Below are positions 47,343 to 55,795 of a stretch of 64,000 nucleotides of DNA, piece by piece. The DNA is taken from contig NZ_VOPZ01000014.1 in NCBI RefSeq assembly GCF_010470665.1, positions 1-64,000 on the forward strand, in the 5' to 3' direction. This stretch comes from Desulfovibrio sp. JC022 (lineage in GTDB: Bacteria; Desulfobacterota; Desulfovibrionia; Desulfovibrionales; Desulfovibrionaceae). Position 1 is the first letter of the stretch, and each line of letters starts with the position of its first letter. The position numbers and the translations under genes are program-made. The notes beneath the pieces were generated by a model, which did no database searches, was not told the origin of the DNA, and worked only from the letters and a program-made list of their open reading frames with translations.

Positions 47343-49343
47343 ATGGCAAATAAAATAACACAAACTCTCAAAAGAGTTTTCTCTATAAAAAACCTGCTGC
47401 TCATCCTGCTGGTGCTGGCACTGGCAGGCGGGACATTTGAAACACTCAGCTATCTCTGGAAAGAAAAAGAACAGGCAGTCCAATCTGACCTTAAAGAATA
47501 TCAGAAAGTAGTTGTGGAAAACGAATCGGAATTGCTTTCTTCCCAGCTGATCAGCTATGTCATGCGCGGTAAGGAAGTAGCCCGTTCCAGAATTTTCAGA
47601 ATGGCAATTGACGGCCTCAATTCCCCGGATAATAAAAAAGTCCTCAAGGCTCAGGAAGACCTTAAGAACTTCGTAAAAGTCAGCGGTTATTCTGCGGGTT
47701 GTCTTTTTGAACCGAACGGAGAGGTTTTCGCATCCACTCAGGGACCGGAAGAAATTCTGGGCCACGGCTACAAACAGTCAGTCCTGAACACCCTGCACAG
47801 CCGCACTCCCATGTTTTCGCCCCTGCGCACAAAAGGAAACGGCCTTGTGACCGATCTTTTCCTTCCCGTCTATGATGCCTATGCCACCAGCACATCCGCG
47901 CCACCGGAACGGGTACTTATGCTCGAAGTTCCAATGACCTCCATCCTGCGGGCCTTTCTCGGATCAGAACGTACCTTCAAATATGAAAGTACAATCCATC
48001 TCATCCAGCAGAACGGCGATACCAGCGAAGAAACAGTTTTCAGCTATCCGAACAGTCTGAAACTTCAGGCTATGAAAGTATCCTTCGACGGAGTCAGCGA
48101 AGTACTCTTCGGAGTAAGAACAGACCTTTCCATGGATAAAAAGGTATACTCCTCAGCTCAGTTCATCCCTGTGGTAAACTGGTGGGTAATGATTGAAACC
48201 GAAGCTACGGTTCCGGGCATAATTCTTTCAACCTACAAACAGGAAAGCATTATCTACGCTTCCCTGACCCTTGCAGCAATGGTCTTCTTTGTGCTCACTA
48301 TCCGGTTTATTGCATCCACACGAAAATACCACCGCAAAAGTTCCAGACTGGAAGAAAAAATTCCGGCCCTGCAAAAAGAGCTTTCCCTGCTGCGCATAAT
48401 CAACAACGCCCTGCCGGAACCGGTAACCTTGAAGAAAAGCGATAGCGGTGCATTTATCCACGTAAACAAATCCTTTTCGAATTTCACCGGACTGAAACAG
48501 ACAGAAGCCCTCAATCTTACTGACAATCAGGTCTTTGACCACAATGAAGCCGAAACTCTTTCTCATGGCGACCAAATGGTCAGCATGTCCAACAATGCTT
48601 ACAGTGAAGAACTGACCATGACCCGCGGATCCGGCAAATCAACCATGCAGGTTACTTTTGTGCCCTGCGCGGTTGAAAAAGAAGGCGACTCCATCCTCAC
48701 TGTATATCGCGATGTTACTTCGGAAAAAAATGCAGCTGAGAGAGGGATCGAAGTTCGTCAACAGGTTATCAATGCCTTGATCAGGGCAGTGGAAAGTGTC
48801 CCGTTTCTGGATGGTCATACTTCCCTCATGCGTAAACTGGCCTTTGAAATTGCCGAAACCCTGCTCCTTAGCGATGCAGACTGCGCAACAGTTGAGGCTG
48901 CGGCTATTCTCTCCCAGGTAGGTAAAACCTTTGTTCCCAGAGAAATCATGGAAAAAGAAGGTAAGCTTACCCCTGAAGAAATCAAGGAAACCCAACGCTA
49001 TATTGAACACACTTGCAAAATTCTCGAAGGTGTGGAATTTGACCTGCCCATTACCCAGACAATCTGGCAGATGCAGGAAACTCTCGACGGTTCCGGCTAT
49101 CCCAACAAACTGGAAGGTAAAAGTATCTCCACGCTGGCCAGAATTCTCGGCGTGACCAATACTTTCAGCGCACTGGTCCAGAAACGTTCCTACAGAAAAG
49201 CCAAAACAGCACGTCAGGCAGTAGAAATATTGCAAAGTATGGCTGATAAGAAATACGACAGTTCAGTTATCGAAGCACTTGGAGCCGTCATTGATACCCA
49301 GTCGGGCAAGGCTATCTTGCAGGAAAGTCAGGTAGAATTTTAG
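47343..49343 (+). CDS. Membrane sensor with PAS and degenerate HD-GYP domain
   Basis: A 666-residue membrane protein. Helices at ~15-35 and ~300-325 flank a Cache-like periplasmic sensor. A short coiled coil leads to a PAS domain at ~345-460 (V-N-K-S-F-S-N-F-T-G, M-Q-V-T-F-V-P). The C-terminal ~200 residues have the HD-GYP layout, with G-H-T-S-L-M-R near 495, a G-K-L-T-P-E-E-I segment, D-G-S-G-Y-P near 580, and a Y-R-K-A segment. The metal residues are missing: the H-D of the family is S-Q (I-L-S-Q-V-G-K) and the H-H-E is Q-M-Q-E. It probably binds rather than hydrolyses cyclic-di-GMP. As last gene of the adhesin operon it may control adhesin retention. Confidence 0.82.
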   Translation: MANKITQTLKRVFSIKNLLLILLVLALAGGTFETLSYLWKEKEQAVQSDLKEYQKVVVENESELLSSQLISYVMRGKEVARSRIFRMAIDGLNSPDNKKVLKAQEDLKNFVKVSGYSAGCLFEPNGEVFASTQGPEEILGHGYKQSVLNTLHSRTPMFSPLRTKGNGLVTDLFLPVYDAYATSTSAPPERVLMLEVPMTSILRAFLGSERTFKYESTIHLIQQNGDTSEETVFSYPNSLKLQAMKVSFDGVSEVLFGVRTDLSMDKKVYSSAQFIPVVNWWVMIETEATVPGIILSTYKQESIIYASLTLAAMVFFVLTIRFIASTRKYHRKSSRLEEKIPALQKELSLLRIINNALPEPVTLKKSDSGAFIHVNKSFSNFTGLKQTEALNLTDNQVFDHNEAETLSHGDQMVSMSNNAYSEELTMTRGSGKSTMQVTFVPCAVEKEGDSILTVYRDVTSEKNAAERGIEVRQQVINALIRAVESVPFLDGHTSLMRKLAFEIAETLLLSDADCATVEAAAILSQVGKTFVPREIMEKEGKLTPEEIKETQRYIEHTCKILEGVEFDLPITQTIWQMQETLDGSGYPNKLEGKSISTLARILGVTNTFSALVQKRSYRKAKTARQAVEILQSMADKKYDSSVIEALGAVIDTQSGKAILQESQVEF

Positions 49344-49376
49344 CTCATCCACGACAAATAATTTAAAATATTATTA

Positions 49377-49416
49377 AGCAGGTATGAAAATTCCCCTTCA
49401 TGCCTGCTTTTCTTTT
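49377..49416 (+). terminator. Intrinsic terminator of the adhesin operon
   Basis: AGCAGGTATGAA (49377-49388) pairs with TTCATGCCTGCT (49397-49408, one G-U), followed by TTTCTTTT. It marks the end of the unit begun at 32301. Confidence 0.88.
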
Positions 49417-49526
49417 GCTGCCTGAAAGACACTCATACAGCGAACAATTAATACTTGATCGTTCCCGGCAAATGCAGCTATTTATTTGAAGCTGTTCTAA
49501 TTTTTTAATTCAATCAGGAATTGACC

Positions 49527-51230
49527 ATGACGACTAAAAATTTTCGCACATTTTCAGCTATAGCCCTCTTACTCACGTTTCTTCTGCTGCAAAGCCCCGC
49601 CAGCGCAATAGCCCAAAACGAACAAGCTACACCCGCCCCTGCAAAAGCAGCAGAAACCCTTGTTGAGCAACAAACCACTCAGGCGGAAACCCTTGCCAAC
49701 CTGCTTCAGTATAAATCCGAACTTGAAGCGCAAATCAAAGTAACCAAAAAGACACTCAAGAAAACCAGTCACCAGATGGACAAGGAAGTCCTTTCCGTTA
49801 AGCTCACCGACCTGAAACAACAGCTTAAAAATGTCCGCCAGAATTTTATAAAAGTTGCAACCGGACTGGATCTAACCATTTTCAATGAAGCTGCGCAGCA
49901 GGATTTCGTATGGCAGGAGGAAGTGGAAACACTGGTCCGTCCCCTGCTTCAGGAACTCAAGGAAATGACCAAACGGCCCCGGCAGATTGAACGCTTGAAA
50001 AGCAGGGTAGCCTACTTTGAAAGCAGACTGCCCAGAGCCGAAGAAGCAGTCCAAAATATCGACACCTTAATTGCAGCGGCAAAATCTCCGGCACTTAAAG
50101 CGGAGTTAACAGTCCTTAAAACCGATTTCGAAAAAAGACGCACCAATATCGACAACCAACTTGATGTCGCCCGATTTGAACTGAAAGAACTGACCAAGGA
50201 CAAACAGTCCTTTTACCAGTCCACCAAAAAAGTAATGGCTGTATTCTTTAAAAGCAGAGGAAAGAACATTCTCTTTGCCATGCTGGCCTTTGCCGGAGTA
50301 TTTTTATTTTTCCGTTTTGTGGATCGTATTTTCAAGAAGAGCCATCCGGCATTCAAGACCAAGGAACGCCCCTTCTACATCAGGCTCATAGAAGTTCTGC
50401 TACTGATCTTCACTGTAATTGCGGCAACTTCAGCCTCCCTTTTCACACTCTATATCTCCGGCGACTGGTTTCTGCTCAGCATTGCCATCATCTTCATCAT
50501 CGGTGCCCTCTGGACCGCACGTGAAGGTTTCACCCGCTATTACGAACAGGTTAAACTTATTCTCAATCTCGGTTCTGTACGTGAAAACGAGCGCATCACT
50601 TACAACGGCGTACCATGGCAGGTGGACAGACTCGCGCTCTTCGCCAAACTTAAAAACCCGGCCCTAAGCCCCAGCCGCATCAGGCTGCCCATCGGTGAAC
50701 TGGAAAATGTTATCTCCCGTCCAGTGGGTAAAAACGAGCCATGGTTCCCCTGCATGATCGATGACTGGGTCATCCTTTCTGACGGTATTCGCGGTAAAGT
50801 AATCAGCCAGTCCCCGGATATGGTTGAGCTTATCCAACGCGGCGGAGCCTACGTAACTTATCAGACCTCGGATTTTCTGGGCCTTAATCCCAAGAACCTT
50901 TCCCGCAATTTCCGTTTGAAATCAGTATTCGGCATCGACTACGCTCATCAGGCTAACTGCACTTCCACTATCGTAAAACAAGCCAAAGAGTTCATCACTG
51001 CCAAACTTGAAAAGGACGGTTATACCAAGCATGTCCTCAACCTGAATGTTGAATTTGAATCCGCTGCCGCATCATCACTTAATCTGGTTATTATTGCAGA
51101 TTTCCACAGCGATATTGCAGCACTATACGGAAGACTGAACCGCGCTCTGCAACGCTACAGCGTAGATGCCTGCACCCATTTTGGATGGAATATTCCATTC
51201 GACCAATTGGTTGTTCACAAGGCTGAATAA
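49527..51230 (+). CDS. MscS-family mechanosensitive channel with periplasmic coiled coil
   Basis: A 567-residue protein. A signal peptide covers ~1-30 (A-L-L-L-T-F-L-L-L-Q-S-P-A-S-A). Residues ~35-230 are a charged periplasmic coiled-coil region, as in MscK/YbdG-type larger MscS proteins. Membrane helices appear near 250, 295 and 320, and the C-terminal part holds a MscS-like beta domain (L-P-I-G-E-L-E-N-V, D-D-W-V-I-L-S-D-G-I-R-G-K-V) and a final alpha-beta cage. The usual pore glycine/alanine helix is not obvious. The likely job is pressure release on osmotic downshift. Start at 49527 has CAGGAA upstream. Separate terminators lie on both sides. Confidence 0.75.
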   Translation: MTTKNFRTFSAIALLLTFLLLQSPASAIAQNEQATPAPAKAAETLVEQQTTQAETLANLLQYKSELEAQIKVTKKTLKKTSHQMDKEVLSVKLTDLKQQLKNVRQNFIKVATGLDLTIFNEAAQQDFVWQEEVETLVRPLLQELKEMTKRPRQIERLKSRVAYFESRLPRAEEAVQNIDTLIAAAKSPALKAELTVLKTDFEKRRTNIDNQLDVARFELKELTKDKQSFYQSTKKVMAVFFKSRGKNILFAMLAFAGVFLFFRFVDRIFKKSHPAFKTKERPFYIRLIEVLLLIFTVIAATSASLFTLYISGDWFLLSIAIIFIIGALWTAREGFTRYYEQVKLILNLGSVRENERITYNGVPWQVDRLALFAKLKNPALSPSRIRLPIGELENVISRPVGKNEPWFPCMIDDWVILSDGIRGKVISQSPDMVELIQRGGAYVTYQTSDFLGLNPKNLSRNFRLKSVFGIDYAHQANCTSTIVKQAKEFITAKLEKDGYTKHVLNLNVEFESAAASSLNLVIIADFHSDIAALYGRLNRALQRYSVDACTHFGWNIPFDQLVVHKAE

Positions 51231-51235
51231 AAAGT

Positions 51236-51269
51236 AAGGGGTGCCGAATTTATCGGCATCCCTTTTTTA
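51236..51269 (+). terminator. Intrinsic terminator of the MscS-type gene
   Basis: AAGGGGTGCCGA (51236-51247) pairs with TCGGCATCCCTT (51253-51264), with a following T-tract. Confidence 0.9.
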
Positions 51270-51312
51270 CTGTTATTTGCTTTTCTAAAATTTTCACCTT
51301 AACAACCAATTC

Positions 51313-52104
51313 ATGTCCAGCCAACAAAACATACGCTGTATCCTCATTGACGATGAAGTCCCGGCCATTGACGAGCTAAGTTTTCTGCTGTCCGATTTCA
51401 ATGACATTGATATCGTCGGCACTGCCAATTCAGCATCACAAGGTATAAGACTCATCGAAGAAAAGAATCCCGATCTCGTATTTCTCGACATTCAGATGCC
51501 CGGCAAAAACGGTTTTCATGTTTTGCAGGAGATCATGCAATTCCCTGAACCACCGTTAGTAGTATTCGCTACGGCTTACGATGAATACGCCTTGCAAGCC
51601 TTCGAAGAAAACGCTGTAGATTACATCCTCAAGCCCCTCTCCCGAGAAAGGCTGGAAAAATCCATTAAACGCATTCGCTGTCTCGTTTATGCCAATTGTG
51701 AAGAAAAAGTTGAAATGCCGGACATGAACGCCCTGCTCAGCAGCATGGGTATGGGCACCAAGGTATTGCGCATTTCAGTGGAAGACAGCGGTCGTATTCT
51801 GCTTCTCGAGCCGTCTGACGTAATTCTCTGCCGGGTGGAAGACCGCAAGATCATGATTTACACGCAAAAAGGAATCTTCCCCTGCTACGGCGACAAAACT
51901 CTCGACAAACTTGAAGAACGTTTACTGGGCCAGCCTTTTTTTCGCACCAATCGCGGCGAGATGGTCAACCTGACCCATGTGCGCGATTTTGCGCCGTGGT
52001 TTAACGGCAAATATGTAGTAACCATGAAGCATATTGATGAGCAGGAAATTATCCTCAGCAAAGGACGAGTAAAAGATTTCCGCCAACGTTTAGGATTGGC
52101 TTAA
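51313..52104 (+). CDS. LytTR-family response regulator (YpdB/BtsR-like)
   Basis: A 263-residue response regulator. The receiver domain at ~6-125 has the acidic pair I-D-D-E, the phosphorylation site V-F-L-D-I-Q-M-P-G near residue 58, Thr/Ala in F-A-T-A-Y near 90 and the K-P of I-L-K-P near 110. The LytTR DNA-binding domain at ~150-260 has the typical I-L-L-L-E-P-S-D-V-I-L-C-R-V-E, F-F-R-T-N-R-G-E-M-V-N and I-L-S-K-G-R-V-K-D-F-R-Q-R-L. The LytS-type kinase follows downstream. A YpdB-like repeat in the cstA promoter makes cstA its likely target. No strong Shine-Dalgarno precedes the ATG. Confidence 0.92.
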   Translation: MSSQQNIRCILIDDEVPAIDELSFLLSDFNDIDIVGTANSASQGIRLIEEKNPDLVFLDIQMPGKNGFHVLQEIMQFPEPPLVVFATAYDEYALQAFEENAVDYILKPLSRERLEKSIKRIRCLVYANCEEKVEMPDMNALLSSMGMGTKVLRISVEDSGRILLLEPSDVILCRVEDRKIMIYTQKGIFPCYGDKTLDKLEERLLGQPFFRTNRGEMVNLTHVRDFAPWFNGKYVVTMKHIDEQEIILSKGRVKDFRQRLGLA

Positions 52105-52107
52105 GTG

Positions 52108-52200
52108 TGCCTCCGGCGGCTCTCCGAGGGCCAAAGAAACTTTTTGAAAAAAGTTTCTCTGCACTCTTCAAAAACTTTTAGTTTGCTTCGCAGCTTCGTT
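52108..52200. repeat. Intergenic repeat R1
   Basis: The block begins TGCCTCCGGCGGCTCTCCGAGGGC, contains an A/T-rich palindrome built on GAAACTTTTT, and ends in GCTTCGCAGCTTCGTT. A second copy with the same ends and a different, still palindromic, centre lies at 61305-61393. It starts four bases after the LytTR stop codon. Short GC-rich repeats of this kind recur between genes in Desulfovibrio-type genomes (from memory). Confidence 0.75.
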
Positions 52201-52223
52201 ATATAAATTTTACAGATATTATT

Positions 52224-53960
52224 ATGAATCCAGAGACCTTAATTATCACATTGGCCGAGCGTTTCGGCCTTATTGTTGCCGGGGCTTTCCTGCTTTTGAC
52301 AATTACCCCGGTCCATAAGATCGGTTTTCGCCAGAGTTCTCCCAGAACTGATATTGCCATGCAGATTCTTATCTTCGGGATTTGCGGAATTTTGGGAACT
52401 TATGGCGGCAACTTTGTATTTCAATCCGTTGCCAACCTACGCGCCATGGCTGTCATTACCGGCGGACTCTTCGGCGGACCGCTGGTGGGGCTCGGCGCAG
52501 GACTCATTGCCGGAGGCCATCGTATCTTGATAGATCTCGGCGGCTTCAGTGCTATCCCCTGCGGCACAGCAACCATGATCGAAGGACTTGCCGCCGGAAT
52601 AGTATCACTTTACCTGAGCAAAAAAATGGACTGGCGGGCCGCAGCCGGGTTGGCTTTTGTCGGCGAAATCGTCCACATGCTCATGGTCCTCTACCTCTCC
52701 CATCCCTACGAAGAAGCCCTGCAATTAGTTGAACTTATCGCCATGCCCATGATCGTGCTAAACACTTTCGGAGCGGCTCTCTTTGCGCAGGTTATCCATA
52801 TAGTTTTCCGCCACGGAACCAAACAGGATTCAGTCAAGGCCCAGCATATCCTAGATATTGCCAACCTTACGGTCAGCCATTTACGATCAGGACTGACCCT
52901 TGAATCGGCACAGGAAACAGCAAAGATCATCCACACCCACCTAACCGCCGCAGCCGTTGCCATCACCGACAACGTGAATGTGCTGGCCCACGTAGGTGCC
53001 GGGGCGGACCATCATCTGGCGGGTAAAAAAATACGAACCGAATCCACTCTGAAAGTCCTAGCCGAAGGAGAACCGCTCTTTCTGGAATCCGGAAAAAAGA
53101 TCGGCTGTACCCATCCGGGCTGCCCGTTCACCTCTGCGGCTGTGGTACCCCTGCACAAGAACGGCGAAGTGGTCGGCACCCTCAAATTATACGGAACCCG
53201 CAAAAATCAGCTGAACCAGCTTTCTTTTGAAATGGCTAAAGGACTGGCCAATCTATGTTCCACCCAGCTTGAATTGGAAGAAATCCAGATCAAGGAACAG
53301 ATGCTGACCCATGCGGAAATTCGCCGTTTGCAGGCCCAGATAAACCCGCATTTCCTGTTCAACTCGCTGAACACAGTCACGTCCTTCTGCCGCACCAACC
53401 CCGACCGGGCCCGCGAACTTTTGCTGGAACTTTCCAAATACATGCGCAAAAACCTCGACAGCAGCCGCGGATACGTACCTCTGCACGAGGAACTTGCCCA
53501 GTTGCACAGCTATCTTGCTATCGAACAGGCCCGCTTTGGTGAACGTATCAAGGTTGATCTGGATGTAGATGAGACATGTCTGAAATGGCCCATGCCACCC
53601 CTGATCATTCAACCTTTAGTGGAAAACAGTGTGAAACATGGTCTCATGGGCCGCGAAGAGGGCGGAACCATTACCATCAACATTTACTGTGAAAATGAAG
53701 AAATGAATGTCTCCATTAAAGATGACGGCATCGGCATGGCACAAGAGCAGATCGAAGCCATCTATGCCAAAAAGAAAATCGATTCCCGCGAAAAAGGGAT
53801 CGGGGTCCGCAACTGCATCCAACGTCTGGAACAGATTTACGGACCGCAGTACAAGATGATCATAACAAGTGAGGAAGGAACAGGAACCGAAATAACCTTC
53901 CGGGTTCCCAAGCTGCGCACAGCTGTACAGATGCGTGAATTTACGAGGAATGCGGGGTAG
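52224..53960 (+). CDS. LytS-type sensor histidine kinase (YpdA/BtsS-like)
   Basis: A 578-residue kinase. Residues ~1-195 form the 5TM-5TMR_LYT sensor, with the family's R-A-M-A-V-I-T-G-G-L-F-G-G-P and G-L-I-A-G-G-H-R motifs. A GAF domain follows at ~215-345. The His kinase part has the phosphoacceptor Q-I-N-P-H-F-L-F-N-S-L-N near residue 375, the N box L-V-E-N-S-V-K-H-G near 470 and the G box D-D-G-I-G-M near 500. E. coli relatives sense extracellular pyruvate. It pairs with the LytTR regulator 120 bases upstream. Its role in carbon supply is inferred from the cstA link. Confidence 0.92.
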   Translation: MNPETLIITLAERFGLIVAGAFLLLTITPVHKIGFRQSSPRTDIAMQILIFGICGILGTYGGNFVFQSVANLRAMAVITGGLFGGPLVGLGAGLIAGGHRILIDLGGFSAIPCGTATMIEGLAAGIVSLYLSKKMDWRAAAGLAFVGEIVHMLMVLYLSHPYEEALQLVELIAMPMIVLNTFGAALFAQVIHIVFRHGTKQDSVKAQHILDIANLTVSHLRSGLTLESAQETAKIIHTHLTAAAVAITDNVNVLAHVGAGADHHLAGKKIRTESTLKVLAEGEPLFLESGKKIGCTHPGCPFTSAAVVPLHKNGEVVGTLKLYGTRKNQLNQLSFEMAKGLANLCSTQLELEEIQIKEQMLTHAEIRRLQAQINPHFLFNSLNTVTSFCRTNPDRARELLLELSKYMRKNLDSSRGYVPLHEELAQLHSYLAIEQARFGERIKVDLDVDETCLKWPMPPLIIQPLVENSVKHGLMGREEGGTITINIYCENEEMNVSIKDDGIGMAQEQIEAIYAKKKIDSREKGIGVRNCIQRLEQIYGPQYKMIITSEEGTGTEITFRVPKLRTAVQMREFTRNAG

Positions 53961-54026
53961 GCCTTGATAAAAAAGCTCCGCTGCTCTAAATTACCCATTA
54001 AATAATCACAATTTAAGGCCGCAATT

Positions 54027-54455
54027 ATGAGTAAATGTTCCTGTAACACCCGCATATTCAATTCCTTTGCTGCACGGATTCAAACCCTGCATGAAACCGT
54101 GTACGCAAAATCCACCACAGGCATCAAGCTCTACAGCACCATCAAGACCCTCTTTGTAATCAAAAGCCTCAGCCGAATAGTCATCCGCAATTTTTCCAAA
54201 GACTGGCAGGATGCATCTTGCCATATCAATGCAGGTGAAGATTGTATGGACGTGCTTCAAAATGCAGTAAACCTAAAGGATCAACTCACTGCGGCACACG
54301 CAAGACTCTGCACCCTCCCCTCCCCCTTTGCGCGCTGGGCAGGGCGCAGGCTTACCGGCCCTGTGCTGGACTGGAATGACCTTGTGCTAGACCTCTCCAT
54401 TGCTTCGGACCCGAAAATTCAGCACTCCCTCAGCGAGCTTGAGGAGGTGCTCTAG
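54027..54455 (+). CDS. Hypothetical protein, possible antitoxin partner
   Basis: A 142-residue helical protein that I do not recognise. It starts with S-K-C-S-C-N and has no signal peptide. An internal hydrophobic/basic stretch (T-L-F-V-I-K-S-L-S-R-I-V-I-R) is present. The C terminus is acidic (S-L-S-E-L-E-E-V-L). AAGG precedes the ATG. It ends one base before the start of the next small gene, whose ribosome-binding site lies within it, a spacing typical of coupled pairs. An antitoxin role is conjecture based on the RelE-like look of the neighbour. Confidence 0.55.
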   Translation: MSKCSCNTRIFNSFAARIQTLHETVYAKSTTGIKLYSTIKTLFVIKSLSRIVIRNFSKDWQDASCHINAGEDCMDVLQNAVNLKDQLTAAHARLCTLPSPFARWAGRRLTGPVLDWNDLVLDLSIASDPKIQHSLSELEEVL

Positions 54456-54456
54456 C

Positions 54457-54813
54457 ATGACCATGCTTCAGGAAACAGACGCTTACCTGCGTTACGAAAA
54501 AAGTTTGCTCAAAAAATACCCGCAGGCCAAGCGGGATATTAAACGCGCCAAAAAGAAAATCATAAAAAGACCGGCCCGAGGAGTTGTCTACCGAGGTCTC
54601 AACAAAATTGCCCTGCGCAAAATCAGGGTATCCATTAGAATCCTGCGCATCTCCCCGCGTAAAGGTTTACGTCTTTTCTACTTCTATTCCGAAAAAAAAA
54701 ATAAAGCCGTGCCCATCTTCATCTTCAAGAAAGGCCGCCCCCAGACTGAAGGACAGGTCATGAAACTTTTCAACCGCGCTGTTAACGATGTTGTTGCCGA
54801 ATTGAAGGGGTAA
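54457..54813 (+). CDS. Small basic protein, possibly RelE/ParE-like toxin
   Basis: A 118-residue, very basic protein. The order of elements resembles RelE/HigB toxins: a basic N-terminal helix (A-K-R-D-I-K-R-A-K-K-K), a G-L-N-K-I-A-L-R-K-I-R-V strand, G-L-R-L-F-Y-F-Y-S-E, a P-I-F-I-F-K-K-G strand and a final helix F-N-R-A-V-N-D-V-V-A-E-L. Sequence similarity is too low to be sure, and catalytic residues cannot be assigned. AGGAGG stands nine bases before the ATG at 54457, inside the upstream gene, giving likely translational coupling. Confidence 0.5.
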   Translation: MTMLQETDAYLRYEKSLLKKYPQAKRDIKRAKKKIIKRPARGVVYRGLNKIALRKIRVSIRILRISPRKGLRLFYFYSEKKNKAVPIFIFKKGRPQTEGQVMKLFNRAVNDVVAELKG

Positions 54814-54997
54814 ATCACTCCCGCACAATTTACTACTTTTGTCCGTTGCACTTCCTGCCGATCTTGCTTAACTTTGCCCGGCAATATTTCCGCCTGCTTT
54901 CCATGCAGGCAACTACACAATCTCGACTAATCAAGCCAGTGTCGCGCCTGATACCAAATCCATATCGCCACACGAGCTAACAAAGCAGGAGCAGAAA

Positions 54998-55564
54998 ATG
55001 AAAGTTATATGCCTTCAAGGCAGTGCCAGAAAAAATGGTCACACAGCAAAGATGATCGAATGGGTTGAAGCTGAACTTAAAGAAATGGGCCATGAAGCTG
55101 AAACCGTCTACCTTAATGATAAGGAACTGAAAGGCTGTATGGCCTGTATGAAATGTAAGGAAAAACCGGAAGAAATTGGCTGTGTGATCAAAGATGATAT
55201 CCCCGAAATTCTGGAACAGATGGTTCAGGCCGACGCGGTTGTATTCGCCTCCCCGCTCTACTTCTGGGGTGTTTCCGCACAGCTCAAAGCTGTTATCGAC
55301 AGAACATACAGCCTGTACGTCGACTACCATATGCCAACCCACGAGTCCCTGATCAAAGGCCAGCGTCACGGCATTCTGATCACCGGCGGCGGACCTCTCG
55401 AAAACAACGCCGAAGAAACCTTCATCGGCCTCGCCAGAATGCAAAAGCCGCACATGACCAAACACACCGCGACTCTGTTTATGGGCGGCTGTAAAAACCC
55501 CGACAACCTCGGGGAAGAAGCCAAACAAAAAGCTGTAGAATTTGCAAAAGATCTCGTTAAGTAA
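54998..55564 (+). CDS. NAD(P)H-dependent FMN reductase / flavodoxin-like protein
   Basis: A 188-residue flavoprotein. The FMN phosphate loop is G-S-A-R-K-N-G-H-T near residues 7-15, followed by L-K-G-C-M-A-C-M-K-C with three Cys, as in iron-sulfur flavoproteins and related reductases, and S-P-L-Y-F-W-G-V-S near 87. G-G-G-P-L-E-N-N near 128 matches the second flavin contact. Whether the cysteines hold a cluster is open; a complete ISF motif is not seen. CAGGAGCAG precedes the ATG. A terminator follows, so the gene is probably transcribed alone. It reduces flavins, quinones or metals in relatives. Confidence 0.85.
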   Translation: MKVICLQGSARKNGHTAKMIEWVEAELKEMGHEAETVYLNDKELKGCMACMKCKEKPEEIGCVIKDDIPEILEQMVQADAVVFASPLYFWGVSAQLKAVIDRTYSLYVDYHMPTHESLIKGQRHGILITGGGPLENNAEETFIGLARMQKPHMTKHTATLFMGGCKNPDNLGEEAKQKAVEFAKDLVK

Positions 55565-55590
55565 GAATCGCAGCAAATTGAATAAGTAAA

Positions 55591-55629
55591 AGCCTGACAC
55601 GATTTATGATCGCGTCAGGCTTTATTTTG
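55591..55629 (+). terminator. Intrinsic terminator of the flavin reductase gene
   Basis: AGCCTGAC (55591-55598) pairs with GTCAGGCT (55614-55621), with further CGAT/ATCG pairing inside, then TTATTTTG. Confidence 0.85.
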
Positions 55630-55648
55630 TAATATTACATTCCCAGAT

Positions 55649-55742
55649 AAAGCGCAGAATTAATCCATCCCATCCCCCATAAGTCATTTCAAACACCGAA
55701 AACGGCATTTCAAACACAAAGCGTAGAATTGATCCCTCCCAT
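55649..55742. repeat. 25-base direct repeat in the cstA promoter
   Basis: AAAGCG-C/T-AGAATT-A/G-ATCC-A/C-TCCCAT occurs at 55649-55673 and again at 55718-55742, a period of 69 bases with three differences. The YpdB-like pair of CATTTCAAACAC motifs lies between, the second motif abutting the second copy. Possibly a duplicated promoter element. Confidence 0.7.
55683..55713 (+). promoter_or_regulatory. YpdB-like LytTR binding site upstream of cstA
   Basis: GTCATTTCAA (55683-55692) and GGCATTTCAA (55704-55713) are direct repeats with an 11-base spacer, 21 bases start to start, about two helical turns. As I recall, E. coli YpdB binds GGCATTTCAT-N11-GGCATTTCAT. The match in sequence and spacing, plus the LytTR/LytS genes 1.7-4.4 kb upstream, make this a strong candidate operator for cstA, whose start is 80 bases downstream. 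Confidence 0.75.
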
Positions 55743-55795
55743 TATGCCAGAAGAAGGGCATAATTTTTTTCAGCAAAAAGACGGAGGAACTTTTT

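Noticed and set aside
47343-49343. LapD or LapG homologue in the adhesin operon
   Set aside because: No GGDEF/EAL domain or transglutaminase-like Cys protease motif is present; the sensor ends with a degenerate HD-GYP domain instead.
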